Positions 1 to 9,266 are shown, counted from the first letter of the stretch. The stretch is DNA of 64,000 nucleotides from Planktosalinus sp963975935 (GCA_963975935.1 CAXBIQ010000008.1:97587-161586); one strand, 5' to 3'. Made by a program: numbers and translations. Notes: generated from the sequence alone by a model not told the origin.

Positions 1-503
1 TTGTTAGTAATTACAGGGATTCCTCTTGAAAGCGTCACCGTGGCTCCTGTTGCCACTCCTGAAACATTGTTTGTCAAAACACAATTTTCAAGAGTGAAAG
101 TTTCGGTTAATACCTGAAGTCCGCCGCCAAATTGAATGGTAGCATTTTCAATAGCAACCGTTGCACCTTCCTCAAAGCGGAAACCTTCATAAGGCAAAGC
201 TTCATCAACAGCGGTAATGGTCACAGCGTTGGCTTCAACAAAAAAAGAACCCAGGTCTAGTACCGTTATTCTTACATCGGCTTCAATTTCTAAAGTCAGG
301 TCTGCATTTATTCTAAGGATATCACTACCGGCAATGGTGAGGTCTTCAAGCAAGGTATAGGTAGTGCCGGAAACTGTAACCGTTCCCGGACTTGCAGTTG
401 CAATGTCATCAAGTGTCCAGTCCTCTCCTGTTCCCGGGGTGGTGTATTGGGCTACAGCAATCGAAAAGGTAAATAATAATAATAAAGTAGATAATAGTTT
501 CAT
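1..503 (-). CDS. secreted surface protein, C-terminus outside window
   Basis: The reading frame starts at an ATG on the minus strand at 503 and stays open to the window edge, so only the first 167 residues are visible. The N-terminus (MKLLSTLLLLFTFSIAVAQ) is a clear Sec signal peptide. The mature part is rich in Thr, Val, Ala and Gly, with short alternating hydrophobic strands and repeated phrases such as TLEIEADV and TFTLENCVLTNN. This is the pattern of right-handed parallel beta-helix surface proteins. In this phylum such proteins often end in a T9SS sorting domain, but that end is not visible here. It is transcribed divergently from leuS. The family is inferred from composition only. Confidence 0.7.
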   Translation of the reverse strand, partial: MKLLSTLLLLFTFSIAVAQYTTPGTGEDWTLDDIATASPGTVTVSGTTYTLLEDLTIAGSDILRINADLTLEIEADVRITVLDLGSFFVEANAVTITAVDEALPYEGFRFEEGATVAIENATIQFGGGLQVLTETFTLENCVLTNNVSGVATGATVTLSRGIPVITN

Positions 504-600
504 GATATATTTTTAAGGGTTTTAATATGGCCACAAAGGTAAAGAATTCTTCAAAAGACAAAAGGATTACCATTCCCTTTTAACTTTCAAGCATTAACTG

Positions 601-608
601 TATTTTTG
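601..608 (+). promoter_or_regulatory. Bacteroidota -7 box upstream of leuS
   Basis: TATTTTTG matches the Bacteroidota sigma-A -7 consensus TAnnTTTG and lies 24 bases before the leuS ATG. I see no convincing -33 TTG element. Confidence 0.5.
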
Positions 609-631
609 CCGAATTAAATCCAAGGGTGATC

Positions 632-3600
632 ATGAAATACCATTTCAACGACATAGAAGCCAAATGGCGCAAGTACTGGGAAGAAAACCAAACATTTAAA
701 GCCGAAAACAATAGTGACAAGCCAAAATACTATGTTTTGGATATGTTTCCTTATCCTTCGGGCGCGGGACTTCACGTGGGGCACCCGCTGGGGTATATTG
801 CCAGTGACATTTATGCGCGCTACAAGCGCCACAAGGGTTTTAATGTATTGCACCCCATGGGTTATGACTCGTTTGGCCTTCCGGCGGAACAGTATGCCAT
901 TCAAACCGGACAGCATCCTGCTATTACTACCGAAACCAACATCAATCGTTACAGAGAGCAGTTGGACCGCATTGGTTTTTCCTTTGACTGGAGCCGCGAA
1001 GTGCGCACGTCCAATCCTGATTATTACAAATGGACACAGTGGATTTTCACCGAATTGTTCCACTCCTGGTACAACAAAAACACTGACAAAGCCGAACCCA
1101 TAGAAACACTCATCACGCTTTTTACCAATGAAGGAAACGAACTGGTAAACGCAGTCTGTGATGATGATATCGTGCCTTTTACAGCTGAAATGTGGAATGC
1201 CTATGACGAAGAGCAACAACAAAAAATACTGTTACAATACCGCCTCACTTACCTGGCCGAAACCGAAGTCAACTGGTGTCCCGCTCTGGGAACCGTTTTG
1301 GCCAACGACGAAATCGTAAACGGTGTCTCCGAACGCGGCGGGCATCCTGTGGTACGCAAAAAAATGAAACAATGGAGTATGCGCATTACCGCTTATGCAC
1401 AACGCTTGCTCGACGGACTTAACCAGATTGACTGGCCGCAACCGTTGAAGGATTCGCAGACGAATTGGATTGGGAGGTCTGTTGGTGCTGCTGTTTCGTT
1501 TAAAGTCCTCCCCCTAGCCCCCTCCCAAGGAGGGGGGGCTGCTGGTTACTTAACTGGAAAACACAGTAAAATTTCTATGCTTTTAGACAAGGCGCAAGAG
1601 ATGCGTAAAACTCCAACAATAGCTGAGGAGAAATTATGGCAACACATAAGAAACAAAAAACTAGAGGATAAATTCAGAAGGCAGCACCCTATTGATACTT
1701 TCATAGTAGATTTTGTTTGTCTTGAAAAAATGCTAATTATTGAAATTGATGGGGAAATTCACAAAAATCAAGTTGATGCAGACGAATCGAGACAGCTTTT
1801 ACTGGAAGAGAAAAAAAGATACAAAGTCATTCGGTTTTCTAATGATGAGGTTTTAAATCAAATTGAAAGTGTTCTTAATAGAATAAAAACAGAGCTTACC
1901 AATAGGCCTTCATTTAAAGATAAATCCAGCTCCCCTCTCCTTGGGAGAGGGGCCGGGGGTGAGGACTCTGAGGGGTCGGAGATGAAGATTGATGTATTTA
2001 CTACAAGACCTGACACCATTTTCGGAGTATCATTTATGACGCTGGCTCCAGAACATGAACTCGTTGAAAAAATCACCACTCCGGAGCAAAAAGAAGCGGT
2101 GGAAGCCTATATCGAGCAGACTGCCAAGCGCAGTGAACGCGAGCGAATGGCTGATGTAAAGACCATTTCGGGAGTGTTTACCGGGGCCTATGCTGAACAT
2201 CCTTTTTCAAAAGAGCCCATTCCTATCTGGATTGGCGATTATGTGTTGGCGAGTTATGGTACCGGCGCTGTGATGGCGGTGCCTTGTGGTGATGAACGGG
2301 ATTATGCTTTCGCGAAACACTTTAATATACACATCCCAAATATCTTTGATCAGGACATTTCAGAAAATGCCTTTACCGAAAAAGAAGGCTTTACAATTGT
2401 CAATTCTGATTTCTTAAACGGCCTTAGCTACAAAGAAGCCAATGAAAAAGCCATTGAGGAACTTGAAAAAATCGGTCAGGGCACGGGAAAAATCAATTAC
2501 AGATTGCGCGATGCGGTGTTTAGCCGCCAGCGTTACTGGGGTGAACCCTTCCCGGTCTATTACGTCAACGGATTACCTAAAACCATTGACCCTGAACACT
2601 TACCCATTCAGTTACCCGAAGTGGAAAAATACCTCCCCACAGAAGATGGCCAACCACCTTTGGGCCGTGCCGATGTCTGGGCCTGGGATGTTGAAAAGTC
2701 TGTCGTGGTCAGTAATGAGCTGATAGACAATGAAACGGTATTTCCTTTAGAACTCAATACTATGCCCGGTTGGGCCGGAAGCAGCTGGTATTTGTTTAGG
2801 TATATGGATGCGCAAAACAATGACGAATTTGCAAGCAAAGAAGCCTTAGACTACTGGCAAAATGTCGATTTATACATCGGCGGGAGCGAGCACGCCACCG
2901 GCCATTTATTATACTCCCGTTTCTGGACAAAATTTTTATTTGACCGTAGATTTTTAAAAGTGGACGAGCCGTTTAAAAAGCTGATCAATCAGGGGATGAT
3001 TTTGGGGGAGAGTGCTTTTATAAATAGGTTAGGTTTTGTATTTGAGTATAAGAATAGTGAAAACTTAATTGAAGACACCCCAACCTCCTCAGAATATTAC
3101 CCGCCAATTTTTGTTTCAACCAATCTATCTGAAGGAACCATTATAAAAAAATTGAGTGTTATTATAAATGAAAATAAGGTTTTCGAAACACTTACCGAAG
3201 AGATAAACTCTGGTCTATTCAAAACTTCACCTAAAGTTTTTGCTTATAAGTTTAATGCTGATGTATCCTTTGTTAATATTACTAACGAACTTGACTTAGA
3301 GGCATTTAAAGCTTGGCGCACTGAGTTTAAAGATGCTCATTTCATTACAGAAGAAAATGGCACATTTAAAGTGGCCCGCGAAGTTGAAAAAATGTCCAAG
3401 TCCAAATACAATGTGGTAAACCCGGACGATATTTGCGACCAGTATGGCGCAGACACCCTGCGTATGTATGAAATGTTCCTCGGTCCGTTGGAGCAGGCCA
3501 AACCGTGGAATATGGCCGGTATTACCGGTGTGCACAGCTTTTTGAAAAAGTTCTGGAAACTCTATCATAATTCCCCCGACTTCGACTCCGCTCAGCCACC

Positions 3601-4099
3601 GGGGGAGGATTTTTATGTTAGTGAAGACCAAGCTTCCAAAGACAGTTTAAAAACCCTGCATAAAACCATTAAAAAGGTAGAGGAAGACATCGAGAACTTT
3701 AGTTTTAATACTTCGGTTTCTACGTTTATGATTGCGGTGAATGAATTGACGGCTCAAAAATGTACTTCGCGTGAAGTACTGGAACCGCTTGCTGTTTTGA
3801 TTTCACCTTATGCACCGCACATTGCGGAAGAATTGTGGAGCAAGCTGGGACATAACGAGAGTATTTCGACAGTACCATTCCCGAAGTTTGATGCCTCCTA
3901 TTTAGTAGAAAGCACTAAGGAATACCCCATTTCGTTTAACGGAAAAATGCGTTTTACTCTGGAAATGCCATTGGATTTATCAAAAGAAGACATTGAAAAA
4001 ACAGTAATGGCTCACGAAAAAACAAAGCAATATCTGGAAGGACGCACTCCCAAAAAGGTGATAGTCGTTCCCGGGAAGATCGTGAATATTGTGGGGTAA
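632..4099 (+). CDS. leuS: leucyl-tRNA synthetase with in-frame DUF559 endonuclease insertion
   Basis: Class I aminoacyl-tRNA synthetase that charges tRNA-Leu. The HIGH-type motif HVGH is at residues 48-51 and KMSKS near 920. The editing-domain motif TTRPDTIFG follows the insertion, and the zinc-region and anticodon-binding segments are recognisable. The product is about 1155 residues, while relatives are roughly 920-1000. The excess is mostly a block at about residues 292-445, placed between GRSVGA and the TTRPDTIFG strand of the CP1 editing domain, that carries a complete DUF559 (VSR-like nuclease) domain. A second small palindromic insert lies near residues 981-992. The frame is open throughout. 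I chose the ATG at 632 over an in-frame GTG two codons upstream because the start MKYHF fits the family. The insert should not destroy charging if it projects from CP1, but its effect on editing is unknown. Confidence 0.97.
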   Translation: MKYHFNDIEAKWRKYWEENQTFKAENNSDKPKYYVLDMFPYPSGAGLHVGHPLGYIASDIYARYKRHKGFNVLHPMGYDSFGLPAEQYAIQTGQHPAITTETNINRYREQLDRIGFSFDWSREVRTSNPDYYKWTQWIFTELFHSWYNKNTDKAEPIETLITLFTNEGNELVNAVCDDDIVPFTAEMWNAYDEEQQQKILLQYRLTYLAETEVNWCPALGTVLANDEIVNGVSERGGHPVVRKKMKQWSMRITAYAQRLLDGLNQIDWPQPLKDSQTNWIGRSVGAAVSFKVLPLAPSQGGGAAGYLTGKHSKISMLLDKAQEMRKTPTIAEEKLWQHIRNKKLEDKFRRQHPIDTFIVDFVCLEKMLIIEIDGEIHKNQVDADESRQLLLEEKKRYKVIRFSNDEVLNQIESVLNRIKTELTNRPSFKDKSSSPLLGRGAGGEDSEGSEMKIDVFTTRPDTIFGVSFMTLAPEHELVEKITTPEQKEAVEAYIEQTAKRSERERMADVKTISGVFTGAYAEHPFSKEPIPIWIGDYVLASYGTGAVMAVPCGDERDYAFAKHFNIHIPNIFDQDISENAFTEKEGFTIVNSDFLNGLSYKEANEKAIEELEKIGQGTGKINYRLRDAVFSRQRYWGEPFPVYYVNGLPKTIDPEHLPIQLPEVEKYLPTEDGQPPLGRADVWAWDVEKSVVVSNELIDNETVFPLELNTMPGWAGSSWYLFRYMDAQNNDEFASKEALDYWQNVDLYIGGSEHATGHLLYSRFWTKFLFDRRFLKVDEPFKKLINQGMILGESAFINRLGFVFEYKNSENLIEDTPTSSEYYPPIFVSTNLSEGTIIKKLSVIINENKVFETLTEEINSGLFKTSPKVFAYKFNADVSFVNITNELDLEAFKAWRTEFKDAHFITEENGTFKVAREVEKMSKSKYNVVNPDDICDQYGADTLRMYEMFLGPLEQAKPWNMAGITGVHSFLKKFWKLYHNSPDFDSAQPPGEDFYVSEDQASKDSLKTLHKTIKKVEEDIENFSFNTSVSTFMIAVNELTAQKCTSREVLEPLAVLISPYAPHIAEELWSKLGHNESISTVPFPKFDASYLVESTKEYPISFNGKMRFTLEMPLDLSKEDIEKTVMAHEKTKQYLEGRTPKKVIVVPGKIVNIVG
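1506..1965. mobile_element. DUF559-endonuclease element with terminal inverted repeats inside leuS
   Basis: The 460-base element is bounded by imperfect inverted repeats of about 35 bases (1506-1540 and 1931-1965). Each repeat is itself a C-rich/G-rich hairpin built around CTCCCAAGGAG. The element is in frame with leuS. Between the repeats, from an internal ATG at 1577, lies a roughly 110-residue DUF559-type domain. It shows the family marks TPTIAEEKLWQHIR, FRRQHPI, FIVDFVC, LIIEIDGEIH and KVIRFSNDEV. The Asp of VDF and the Glu/Asp of EIDG are the expected metal ligands of this VSR-like nuclease fold. The translated repeats give linkers such as LPLAPSQGG and SPLLGRGAGGE, which act as flexible spacers. 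No intein splicing residues are present, so the domain presumably stays in the mature synthetase. Confidence 0.85.
3572..3606. repeat. short palindromic repeat within leuS
   Basis: Inverted 7-base ends TCCCCCG (3572-3578) and CGGGGGA (3600-3606) enclose CTTCGACTCCGCTCAG, a phrase common in dispersed intergenic repeats of Bacteroidota. It is translated as SPDFDSAQPPGED in a surface linker of LeuRS. It is independent of the DUF559 insertion. Confidence 0.6.
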
Positions 4100-4213
4100 G
4101 GTTTCTCGCTAAGTCGCAAAGACGCAGGGGAAAACAGACGAAATGACAGAACAAAAAATCGGCAAGATTTTTGGTGTATGTGAAACAATCAAATTTAAAA
4201 AAAGAACAAAACA

Positions 4214-4900
4214 ATGATTGGATATTATATTTTAGCGGCGCTCATTTTTGGAGTGAGTTTCTATGTAAGCAACCGCTTAAAGAGCAAGTTTAAAAAATAC
4301 TCAAAAGTCCATTTACAAAATGGGATGAGTGGTAAAGAGATAGCAGAAAAAATGCTGGCTGATCACGGCATACGTGATGTACAGGTTATTTCCACACCGG
4401 GAATGTTAACAGACCATTACAATCCAATGAAAAAAACCGTCAATCTGAGTGAAGGTGTTTATATGCAACGCAATGCCGCAGCTGCAGCTGTTGCCGCTCA
4501 CGAAGTGGGGCACGCTGTGCAACACGCGCAGGCGTATTCGTGGCTGGATATGCGTTCCAAACTGGTGCCTGTGGTTAGTGTGGCTTCGCAGTATTCACAA
4601 TGGGTAATTTTAGGTGGTTTGGTTTTAGCAGCCGGAACCGCTTTTGGAAACACACTTCTACTGGTGGGTATCATTATGTATGGTATGGGAACACTTTTTA
4701 GTTTTATTACCCTTCCTGTGGAATATGACGCCAGTAACCGTGCACTGGCCTGGATGACCAACAAAAATATGTTGACACCACAAGAGCACGCAGGAGCCAA
4801 AGATTCTTTAAAATGGGCGGCACGCACTTATGTGGTGGCTGCAGTGGGTTCACTGGCAACCTTGCTTTACTTTATTATGGTTTATCTCGGAAGGGACTAA
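4214..4900 (+). CDS. neutral zinc metallopeptidase, YugP-like (Zn_peptidase_2)
   Basis: The 228-residue integral membrane protein has an N-terminal transmembrane helix (GYYILAALIFGVSFYV) and the zincin motif HEVGH in AAHEVGHAVQHA near residue 96. Two further hydrophobic stretches lie around residues 120-170 and one at the C-terminus. The layout and length match the YugP/DUF neutral zinc metallopeptidase family; its substrate is unknown. The gene stands alone between leuS and a strong terminator. The 114-base gap to leuS contains a short phrase (CGCTAAGTCGCAAAGACGC) of the kind seen in dispersed repeats, with no gene in it. Confidence 0.9.
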   Translation: MIGYYILAALIFGVSFYVSNRLKSKFKKYSKVHLQNGMSGKEIAEKMLADHGIRDVQVISTPGMLTDHYNPMKKTVNLSEGVYMQRNAAAAAVAAHEVGHAVQHAQAYSWLDMRSKLVPVVSVASQYSQWVILGGLVLAAGTAFGNTLLLVGIIMYGMGTLFSFITLPVEYDASNRALAWMTNKNMLTPQEHAGAKDSLKWAARTYVVAAVGSLATLLYFIMVYLGRD

Positions 4901-4921
4901 ACATAAGAAATCACAAATTAT

Positions 4922-4960
4922 AAGCACCAAAATCCAAATGGGTTTTGGTGCTTTTTTATT
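4922..4960 (+). terminator. rho-independent terminator after the zinc peptidase gene
   Basis: Perfect stem AAGCACCAAAA/TTTTGGTGCTT with a 10-base loop, followed by a T-rich tail. It overlaps the 3' end of the converging hydrolase gene, so it may serve both directions. Confidence 0.85.
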
Positions 4961-5639
4961 TTAAAAATGCTTTGATTTCTTCAGCTAAAAGTATGGTGGG
5001 AGCTTTTTCAATGGGGTGTTGAACATCAGGTAAAATGAGGAGAGCAGCATTTGGCAACCATTCTGAAACTTGTCTGGTCTCAGCAATACTCACCATTTTA
5101 TCCCCATCACCAATGGTGAGTTTTACGGGTATTTTGATTTTATTAAAATCATCCTTTTCTAAGGGCTGTTTTATACCCAAATCCAGCATCAATTGAGAGG
5201 TTTTCTCCAGGACCATTTCCCAGGATTGTGGGTGGTGCCTCTGCTGTAACGCTTTCGCGAAAGCGGGAATCTTCTCCTTAATGATTTCAGGGTTGAGCAT
5301 GTTGGTTTCCTTTTGGGAAATCTCCGGTGACCAGTCAAATTTGGTAGCCAGCGTAAAAATACTTTCTACCTTTTCAGGATGTATTGAAGCGAGGTACAAG
5401 GCCACATAACCCCCCATACTATACCCAAATACAGAAACCTTCTCCAACTTGTTTTCCCGAAGGTAATCCGTCACCTCACCGGCAAATTTTTCAATGGAGA
5501 ACAGACCGTCAAACGGTGTGCCCCCGTGCCCGCTGAAATTGATGTTGTGCACATCGAATTGCCCTTTCAAATGCTCAGCAAGGGGCTCAAGCTGGTCTTT
5601 AGCGCCTATGGCACCGTGAAGTAACAGCAGTGTTTTCAC
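4956..5639 (-). CDS. alpha/beta hydrolase
   Basis: Serine hydrolase of the alpha/beta fold. It starts VKTLLLLHGAIGA (oxyanion HG), has the nucleophile elbow GYSMGG, the acid residue in GDGDKM and the His in VQHPIEKAP. The length of about 227 residues is normal. The frame opens upstream, but I prefer the GTG at 5639 because homologues begin right at KTLLLLHG and it lies just after the stop of the upstream gene. An ATG at 5663 would overlap that gene by 14 bases. It forms an operon with the saccharopine-dehydrogenase-like gene. The substrate cannot be deduced. Confidence 0.88.
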   Translation of the reverse strand: MKTLLLLHGAIGAKDQLEPLAEHLKGQFDVHNINFSGHGGTPFDGLFSIEKFAGEVTDYLRENKLEKVSVFGYSMGGYVALYLASIHPEKVESIFTLATKFDWSPEISQKETNMLNPEIIKEKIPAFAKALQQRHHPQSWEMVLEKTSQLMLDLGIKQPLEKDDFNKIKIPVKLTIGDGDKMVSIAETRQVSEWLPNAALLILPDVQHPIEKAPTILLAEEIKAFLK

Positions 5640-5649
5640 AATGTTGAAT

Positions 5650-7020
5650 TTATTCGTACACATTATCAGGATTATACCCCAGGTAATCCATTTCATACTC
5701 TTTAAAAATGATGCCGTGGTCTTCCAGTTCTTTTAAAATGGGCTCATAAACCTCTTTTGTGATGGGAAGCTGCACGCCGGGTGTGGATATTTCTCCATTC
5801 AGAATTTTGAGTGTGGCAATGGCAACGGGTAATCCTACGGTTTTTGCCATAGCTGTAAAAATCTGGTCATCACCTTTAATCACCATATGGGAATCGATTT
5901 GATGTTTTTCACCATTGAGTTCATAACCAAATTTGTGGTACATCACGATCATATCTTTGTCCTCGGGCTCAAGCATCCATTTGTCCATCAGGATTTTTTG
6001 AAGGCATTCTGCCGGAGTGGCATTTTTGAGACCTAATTTTTTGTTGGGATTAAAAATATCCAGTTCCACCAATTTATCCCACATCACATCATCGTGATCG
6101 ATGTTGAGGTTGTGGCGCATTTTGAGTTCGACAGAATCTGTAGGCGAATAAGGCAAGAACAAGTTCACAAAATCGCGGTAACTCATATCTTCAGTATCCT
6201 GAAGGCGGTAAGAGTCGTCTGTCATTCCCAGTTGAACAAACATATTCCAGGCTTTACTGAAGCCTACTTTTCTAATGGTGCCACGGTATAAAGTGAGAAT
6301 ATCTTCCAAACCATAAACCTCACGATATTTCAGTGAATTTCTGTTGGCATAGCCTTCAAAACGTCCATAGCCATTGATATCTAAAAACTCAGTTCTTCTG
6401 AAGAGTCTGTGGTATGGAATGTATTTGTATTTTCCTTCCTGGATAAATTCGGCTGCTCCTCCTTGTCCAGCAACAACTACATTTCTGGGATTCCAGGTGA
6501 ATTTGTAATTCCAGAGATTGGTATCGCTTTCAGGAGCAACCAAACCGCCACAGAACGATTCAAAAAGTAGCATCTTTCCTCCTTTTTCGCGAATGCGATC
6601 AATCACCTGCATGGCACTCATATGGTCAATCCCCGGATCGAGACCAATTTCGTTCATAAACACCAGTTCTTTTGATTTCACACGGCTATCAAGGCTCATC
6701 ATTTCATCGCTGATGTAAGAGGCTGTGACCATGTTTTTACCAAATTCTAAGCAATCTTTAGCAACTTCAATGTGATAGCGTGCGGGTAGCATAGAAATTA
6801 CTATGTCTGAATTTTCTACAGCTTCTCTTCGTTGATTTTCATTGAAGACATCTAAAACAACAGCTTTTGCATTGGGGTGTTTATTGATTAAATGTGTGGC
6901 AGCTTTGATTTCAAGATCGCCAATGGTTATAAACAGGTCTTCTGCCTCAGACTTGTCCAAAAGGTATTTTATTAAACTGCTGGCCGATCGCCCGGCACCA
7001 ATTATTAAGATATTCCTCAT
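5650..7020 (-). CDS. saccharopine dehydrogenase family protein (LYS9-like)
   Basis: The 456-residue NAD(P)-dependent oxidoreductase has an N-terminal Rossmann motif (ILIIGAGRSASSL) and the saccharopine dehydrogenase C-terminal domain (for example NEIGLDPGIDHM near residue 120). The family acts at the saccharopine step of lysine degradation or on related amino-dicarboxylates. The genomic neighbour, an alpha/beta hydrolase, does not define the pathway. An acyl-CoA dehydrogenase resembling glutaryl-CoA dehydrogenase lies 24 kb away and would fit lysine catabolism, but that link is an inference. The ATG start is followed at once by the nucleotide-binding strand. Confidence 0.9.
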   Translation of the reverse strand: MRNILIIGAGRSASSLIKYLLDKSEAEDLFITIGDLEIKAATHLINKHPNAKAVVLDVFNENQRREAVENSDIVISMLPARYHIEVAKDCLEFGKNMVTASYISDEMMSLDSRVKSKELVFMNEIGLDPGIDHMSAMQVIDRIREKGGKMLLFESFCGGLVAPESDTNLWNYKFTWNPRNVVVAGQGGAAEFIQEGKYKYIPYHRLFRRTEFLDINGYGRFEGYANRNSLKYREVYGLEDILTLYRGTIRKVGFSKAWNMFVQLGMTDDSYRLQDTEDMSYRDFVNLFLPYSPTDSVELKMRHNLNIDHDDVMWDKLVELDIFNPNKKLGLKNATPAECLQKILMDKWMLEPEDKDMIVMYHKFGYELNGEKHQIDSHMVIKGDDQIFTAMAKTVGLPVAIATLKILNGEISTPGVQLPITKEVYEPILKELEDHGIIFKEYEMDYLGYNPDNVYE

Positions 7021-7096
7021 TCTAATTTTGTAAATTTGTGGTGTAAAATATTAGGTTACGAATGTACTAAATTGTAAACGTTTCAAAAAAGGAAGT

Positions 7097-7486
7097 ATGT
7101 ATAAAAATATGGTTATTTGTGGAGTTGTTTTTGCAATGTTGTCTGTGGTTTTTGGTGCTTTTGGAGCACATACTTTAAAATCAATGGTATCAGAAGAGGC
7201 TTTAACTACTTTTGAAGTGGGGGTAAGGTATCAAATGTACCACGCTCTTGGCCTTCTTTTTATTGGTATGTCTCATTTTCTTACAAGGGCTGTTCAAAAA
7301 CCGGTTTTTATATTTTTTACTTTAGGAATTTTCTTATTTTCAGGCTCCATATATCTGCTTTCCCTCAATGCTGTATTGCCTTTTGATGCTAGAGTGATTG
7401 GATTTGTCACGCCTCTTGGCGGTACTTGCTTTATCATTGGATGGTTGTACTTTCTGTTTAAAATTATTAAGTTAAAGTCGATATAA
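7097..7486 (+). CDS. DUF423 family membrane protein (YgdD-like)
   Basis: The 129-residue protein has four predicted transmembrane helices. It carries the family hallmarks GAFGAHTLK near residue 22 and RYQMYHALGLL near residue 45, and a C-terminal GG-containing helix (PLGGTCFIIGW). The length matches DUF423, a small inner-membrane family without a firmly known role. It lies between a divergent gene and pckA and appears monocistronic. Confidence 0.92.
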   Translation: MYKNMVICGVVFAMLSVVFGAFGAHTLKSMVSEEALTTFEVGVRYQMYHALGLLFIGMSHFLTRAVQKPVFIFFTLGIFLFSGSIYLLSLNAVLPFDARVIGFVTPLGGTCFIIGWLYFLFKIIKLKSI

Positions 7487-7524
7487 ATCTTCCTTTTTTA
7501 AGGGCTTTCTACATAAATATTTTT

Positions 7525-7532
7525 TACTTTTG
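7525..7532 (+). promoter_or_regulatory. -7 box upstream of pckA
   Basis: TACTTTTG matches TAnnTTTG and ends 29 bases before the pckA ATG. Confidence 0.5.
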
Positions 7533-7561
7533 TAGCCCACAACAATTATTAAATATAAGTT

Positions 7562-9160
7562 ATGGTCAATAGTAACCAAGCAACTAAAAAGATTTCGTTG
7601 GACACCTACGGAATCAAAAACGCAAAAGTTAACTACCAACTCTCTCCGGACGAACTCCACAAAATCACCATCGAAAAAGGCCAAGGCGTTGAAGCAAATT
7701 CAGGAGCATTGGCAGTCAATACAGGTGAATTTACAGGACGCTCGCCAAAAGACAGGTTTATCGTTAAAGATGATATCACACGGGACAAGGTGTGGTGGGG
7801 AAACATCAACATTCCGTTTCCAACAGATATGTTTGATAGATTATATGACAAAGTCACAGATTATTTATCGGAAAAAGAAGTTTTTGTAAGGGATAGTTAT
7901 GCTTGCGCCCACGACGACTTGAGATTGAACATTCGTGTGGTCAATGAATACCCTTGGTCAAATTTGTTTGCCTTCAATATGTTCCTTCGCCCAGAAGAAA
8001 GTGAATTGGAAAACTTTAGCCCAGACTGGCTGGTTATCAATGCCCCCGGGTTTATTGCAGACCCCGATGTTGACGGAACCAGACAGCACAATTTTGCCAT
8101 TCTGAATTTTACAAAAAAAATTGCCTTAATCGGCGGTACAGGTTATACCGGTGAAATCAAAAAAGGTATTTTTTCTGCCTTGAATTTCATATTGCCCGTT
8201 GATAAAAATACCTTACCAATGCATTGCTCTGCTAATGTGGGTGAAGACGGTGAAACCGCTATTTTCTTTGGCCTTTCAGGAACAGGAAAAACAACTCTTT
8301 CTGCTGATCCCAACCGAAAATTGATAGGAGACGATGAGCACGGCTGGACTTCAGATAATAAAATTTTCAACTTTGAAGGTGGGTGTTATGCCAAGGTAAT
8401 CAACCTTACCGAAGAGCAAGAGCCGGATATTTACAGAGCCATTAAAAAAGGGGCGATACTGGAGAATGTGATTATGGATGGCAATGGTGAAGTGGACTTC
8501 AAAGACATTACCATCACGCAGAATACACGTGTGAGTTACCCAATTTATCACATTGACAATATTCAAACCCCATCAATTGCCGAAAACCCGAAAAACATAT
8601 TTTTCCTTACGGCAGATGCTTTTGGGGTATTGCCTCCCATCTCAAAATTAACACCGGGACAAGCAGCATACCACTTTATTAGCGGCTACACTGCTAAGGT
8701 CGCAGGTACTGAAGCGGGGGTGGATGAACCTATGCCCAACTTCTCAGCGTGTTTTGGAGCACCGTTTATGCCCTTACACCCTACAAAATATGCCGAGATG
8801 CTCAGTAAAAAAATGAAAGATGCCGGAGTAAATGTATGGTTAATCAATACGGGGTGGACCGGTGGTCCTTTCGGGATAGGAAGCCGTATGAAATTAAAAT
8901 ACACCCGAGCTATGATAACTGCGGCGATGAATGGTGAGCTTAATGATGTGGACTTTGAAAACCACCCAATTTTTGGATTGGCAATGCCCACAAGTTGCCC
9001 TAATGTTCCAGACGAAGTGTTAAATCCAAAAAGCACCTGGAAAAATGCCAAAGCTTATGATGTACAAGCAAAAGAGTTGGCAGCTTCATTCAGGGAGAAT
9101 TTTGCCAAGTTTGAGTCTTATGCCAATGATGAGATTATGGGTGGTGCTCCAATTGGGTAA
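7562..9160 (+). CDS. pckA: phosphoenolpyruvate carboxykinase (ATP)
   Basis: Gluconeogenic enzyme converting oxaloacetate and ATP to phosphoenolpyruvate, CO2 and ADP in the cytosol. At 532 residues it has the usual length of the ATP-dependent family. Visible motifs are the ring-binding RSPKDRF region near residue 60, the kinase P-loop GLSGTGKTTLSAD near 239, the metal-binding GDDEHGW and the FEGGCYAK segment. The gene has its own -7 box and terminator and seems to be a single transcription unit. Confidence 0.98.
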   Translation: MVNSNQATKKISLDTYGIKNAKVNYQLSPDELHKITIEKGQGVEANSGALAVNTGEFTGRSPKDRFIVKDDITRDKVWWGNINIPFPTDMFDRLYDKVTDYLSEKEVFVRDSYACAHDDLRLNIRVVNEYPWSNLFAFNMFLRPEESELENFSPDWLVINAPGFIADPDVDGTRQHNFAILNFTKKIALIGGTGYTGEIKKGIFSALNFILPVDKNTLPMHCSANVGEDGETAIFFGLSGTGKTTLSADPNRKLIGDDEHGWTSDNKIFNFEGGCYAKVINLTEEQEPDIYRAIKKGAILENVIMDGNGEVDFKDITITQNTRVSYPIYHIDNIQTPSIAENPKNIFFLTADAFGVLPPISKLTPGQAAYHFISGYTAKVAGTEAGVDEPMPNFSACFGAPFMPLHPTKYAEMLSKKMKDAGVNVWLINTGWTGGPFGIGSRMKLKYTRAMITAAMNGELNDVDFENHPIFGLAMPTSCPNVPDEVLNPKSTWKNAKAYDVQAKELAASFRENFAKFESYANDEIMGGAPIG

Positions 9161-9181
9161 CAACTATTGAACACAAATTTT

Positions 9182-9219
9182 AAAGCACGGTCAATAAATG
9201 TTGGTCGTGCTTTTTTATT
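9182..9219 (+). terminator. rho-independent terminator after pckA
   Basis: AAAGCACGGTC pairs with GGTCGTGCTTT (two G-U pairs), followed by TTTT. The first in-frame ATG of the next reading frame (9198) lies inside this hairpin. Confidence 0.8.
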
Positions 9220-9266
9220 GTCTTGTTTTTATTTTTACTATTTTAGATAAAACTATTGCATTACTA

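Noticed and set aside
614..1222. Long open frame on the minus strand opposite leuS
   Set aside because: It lies wholly inside leuS, has no family resemblance and is an antisense shadow of a conserved gene.
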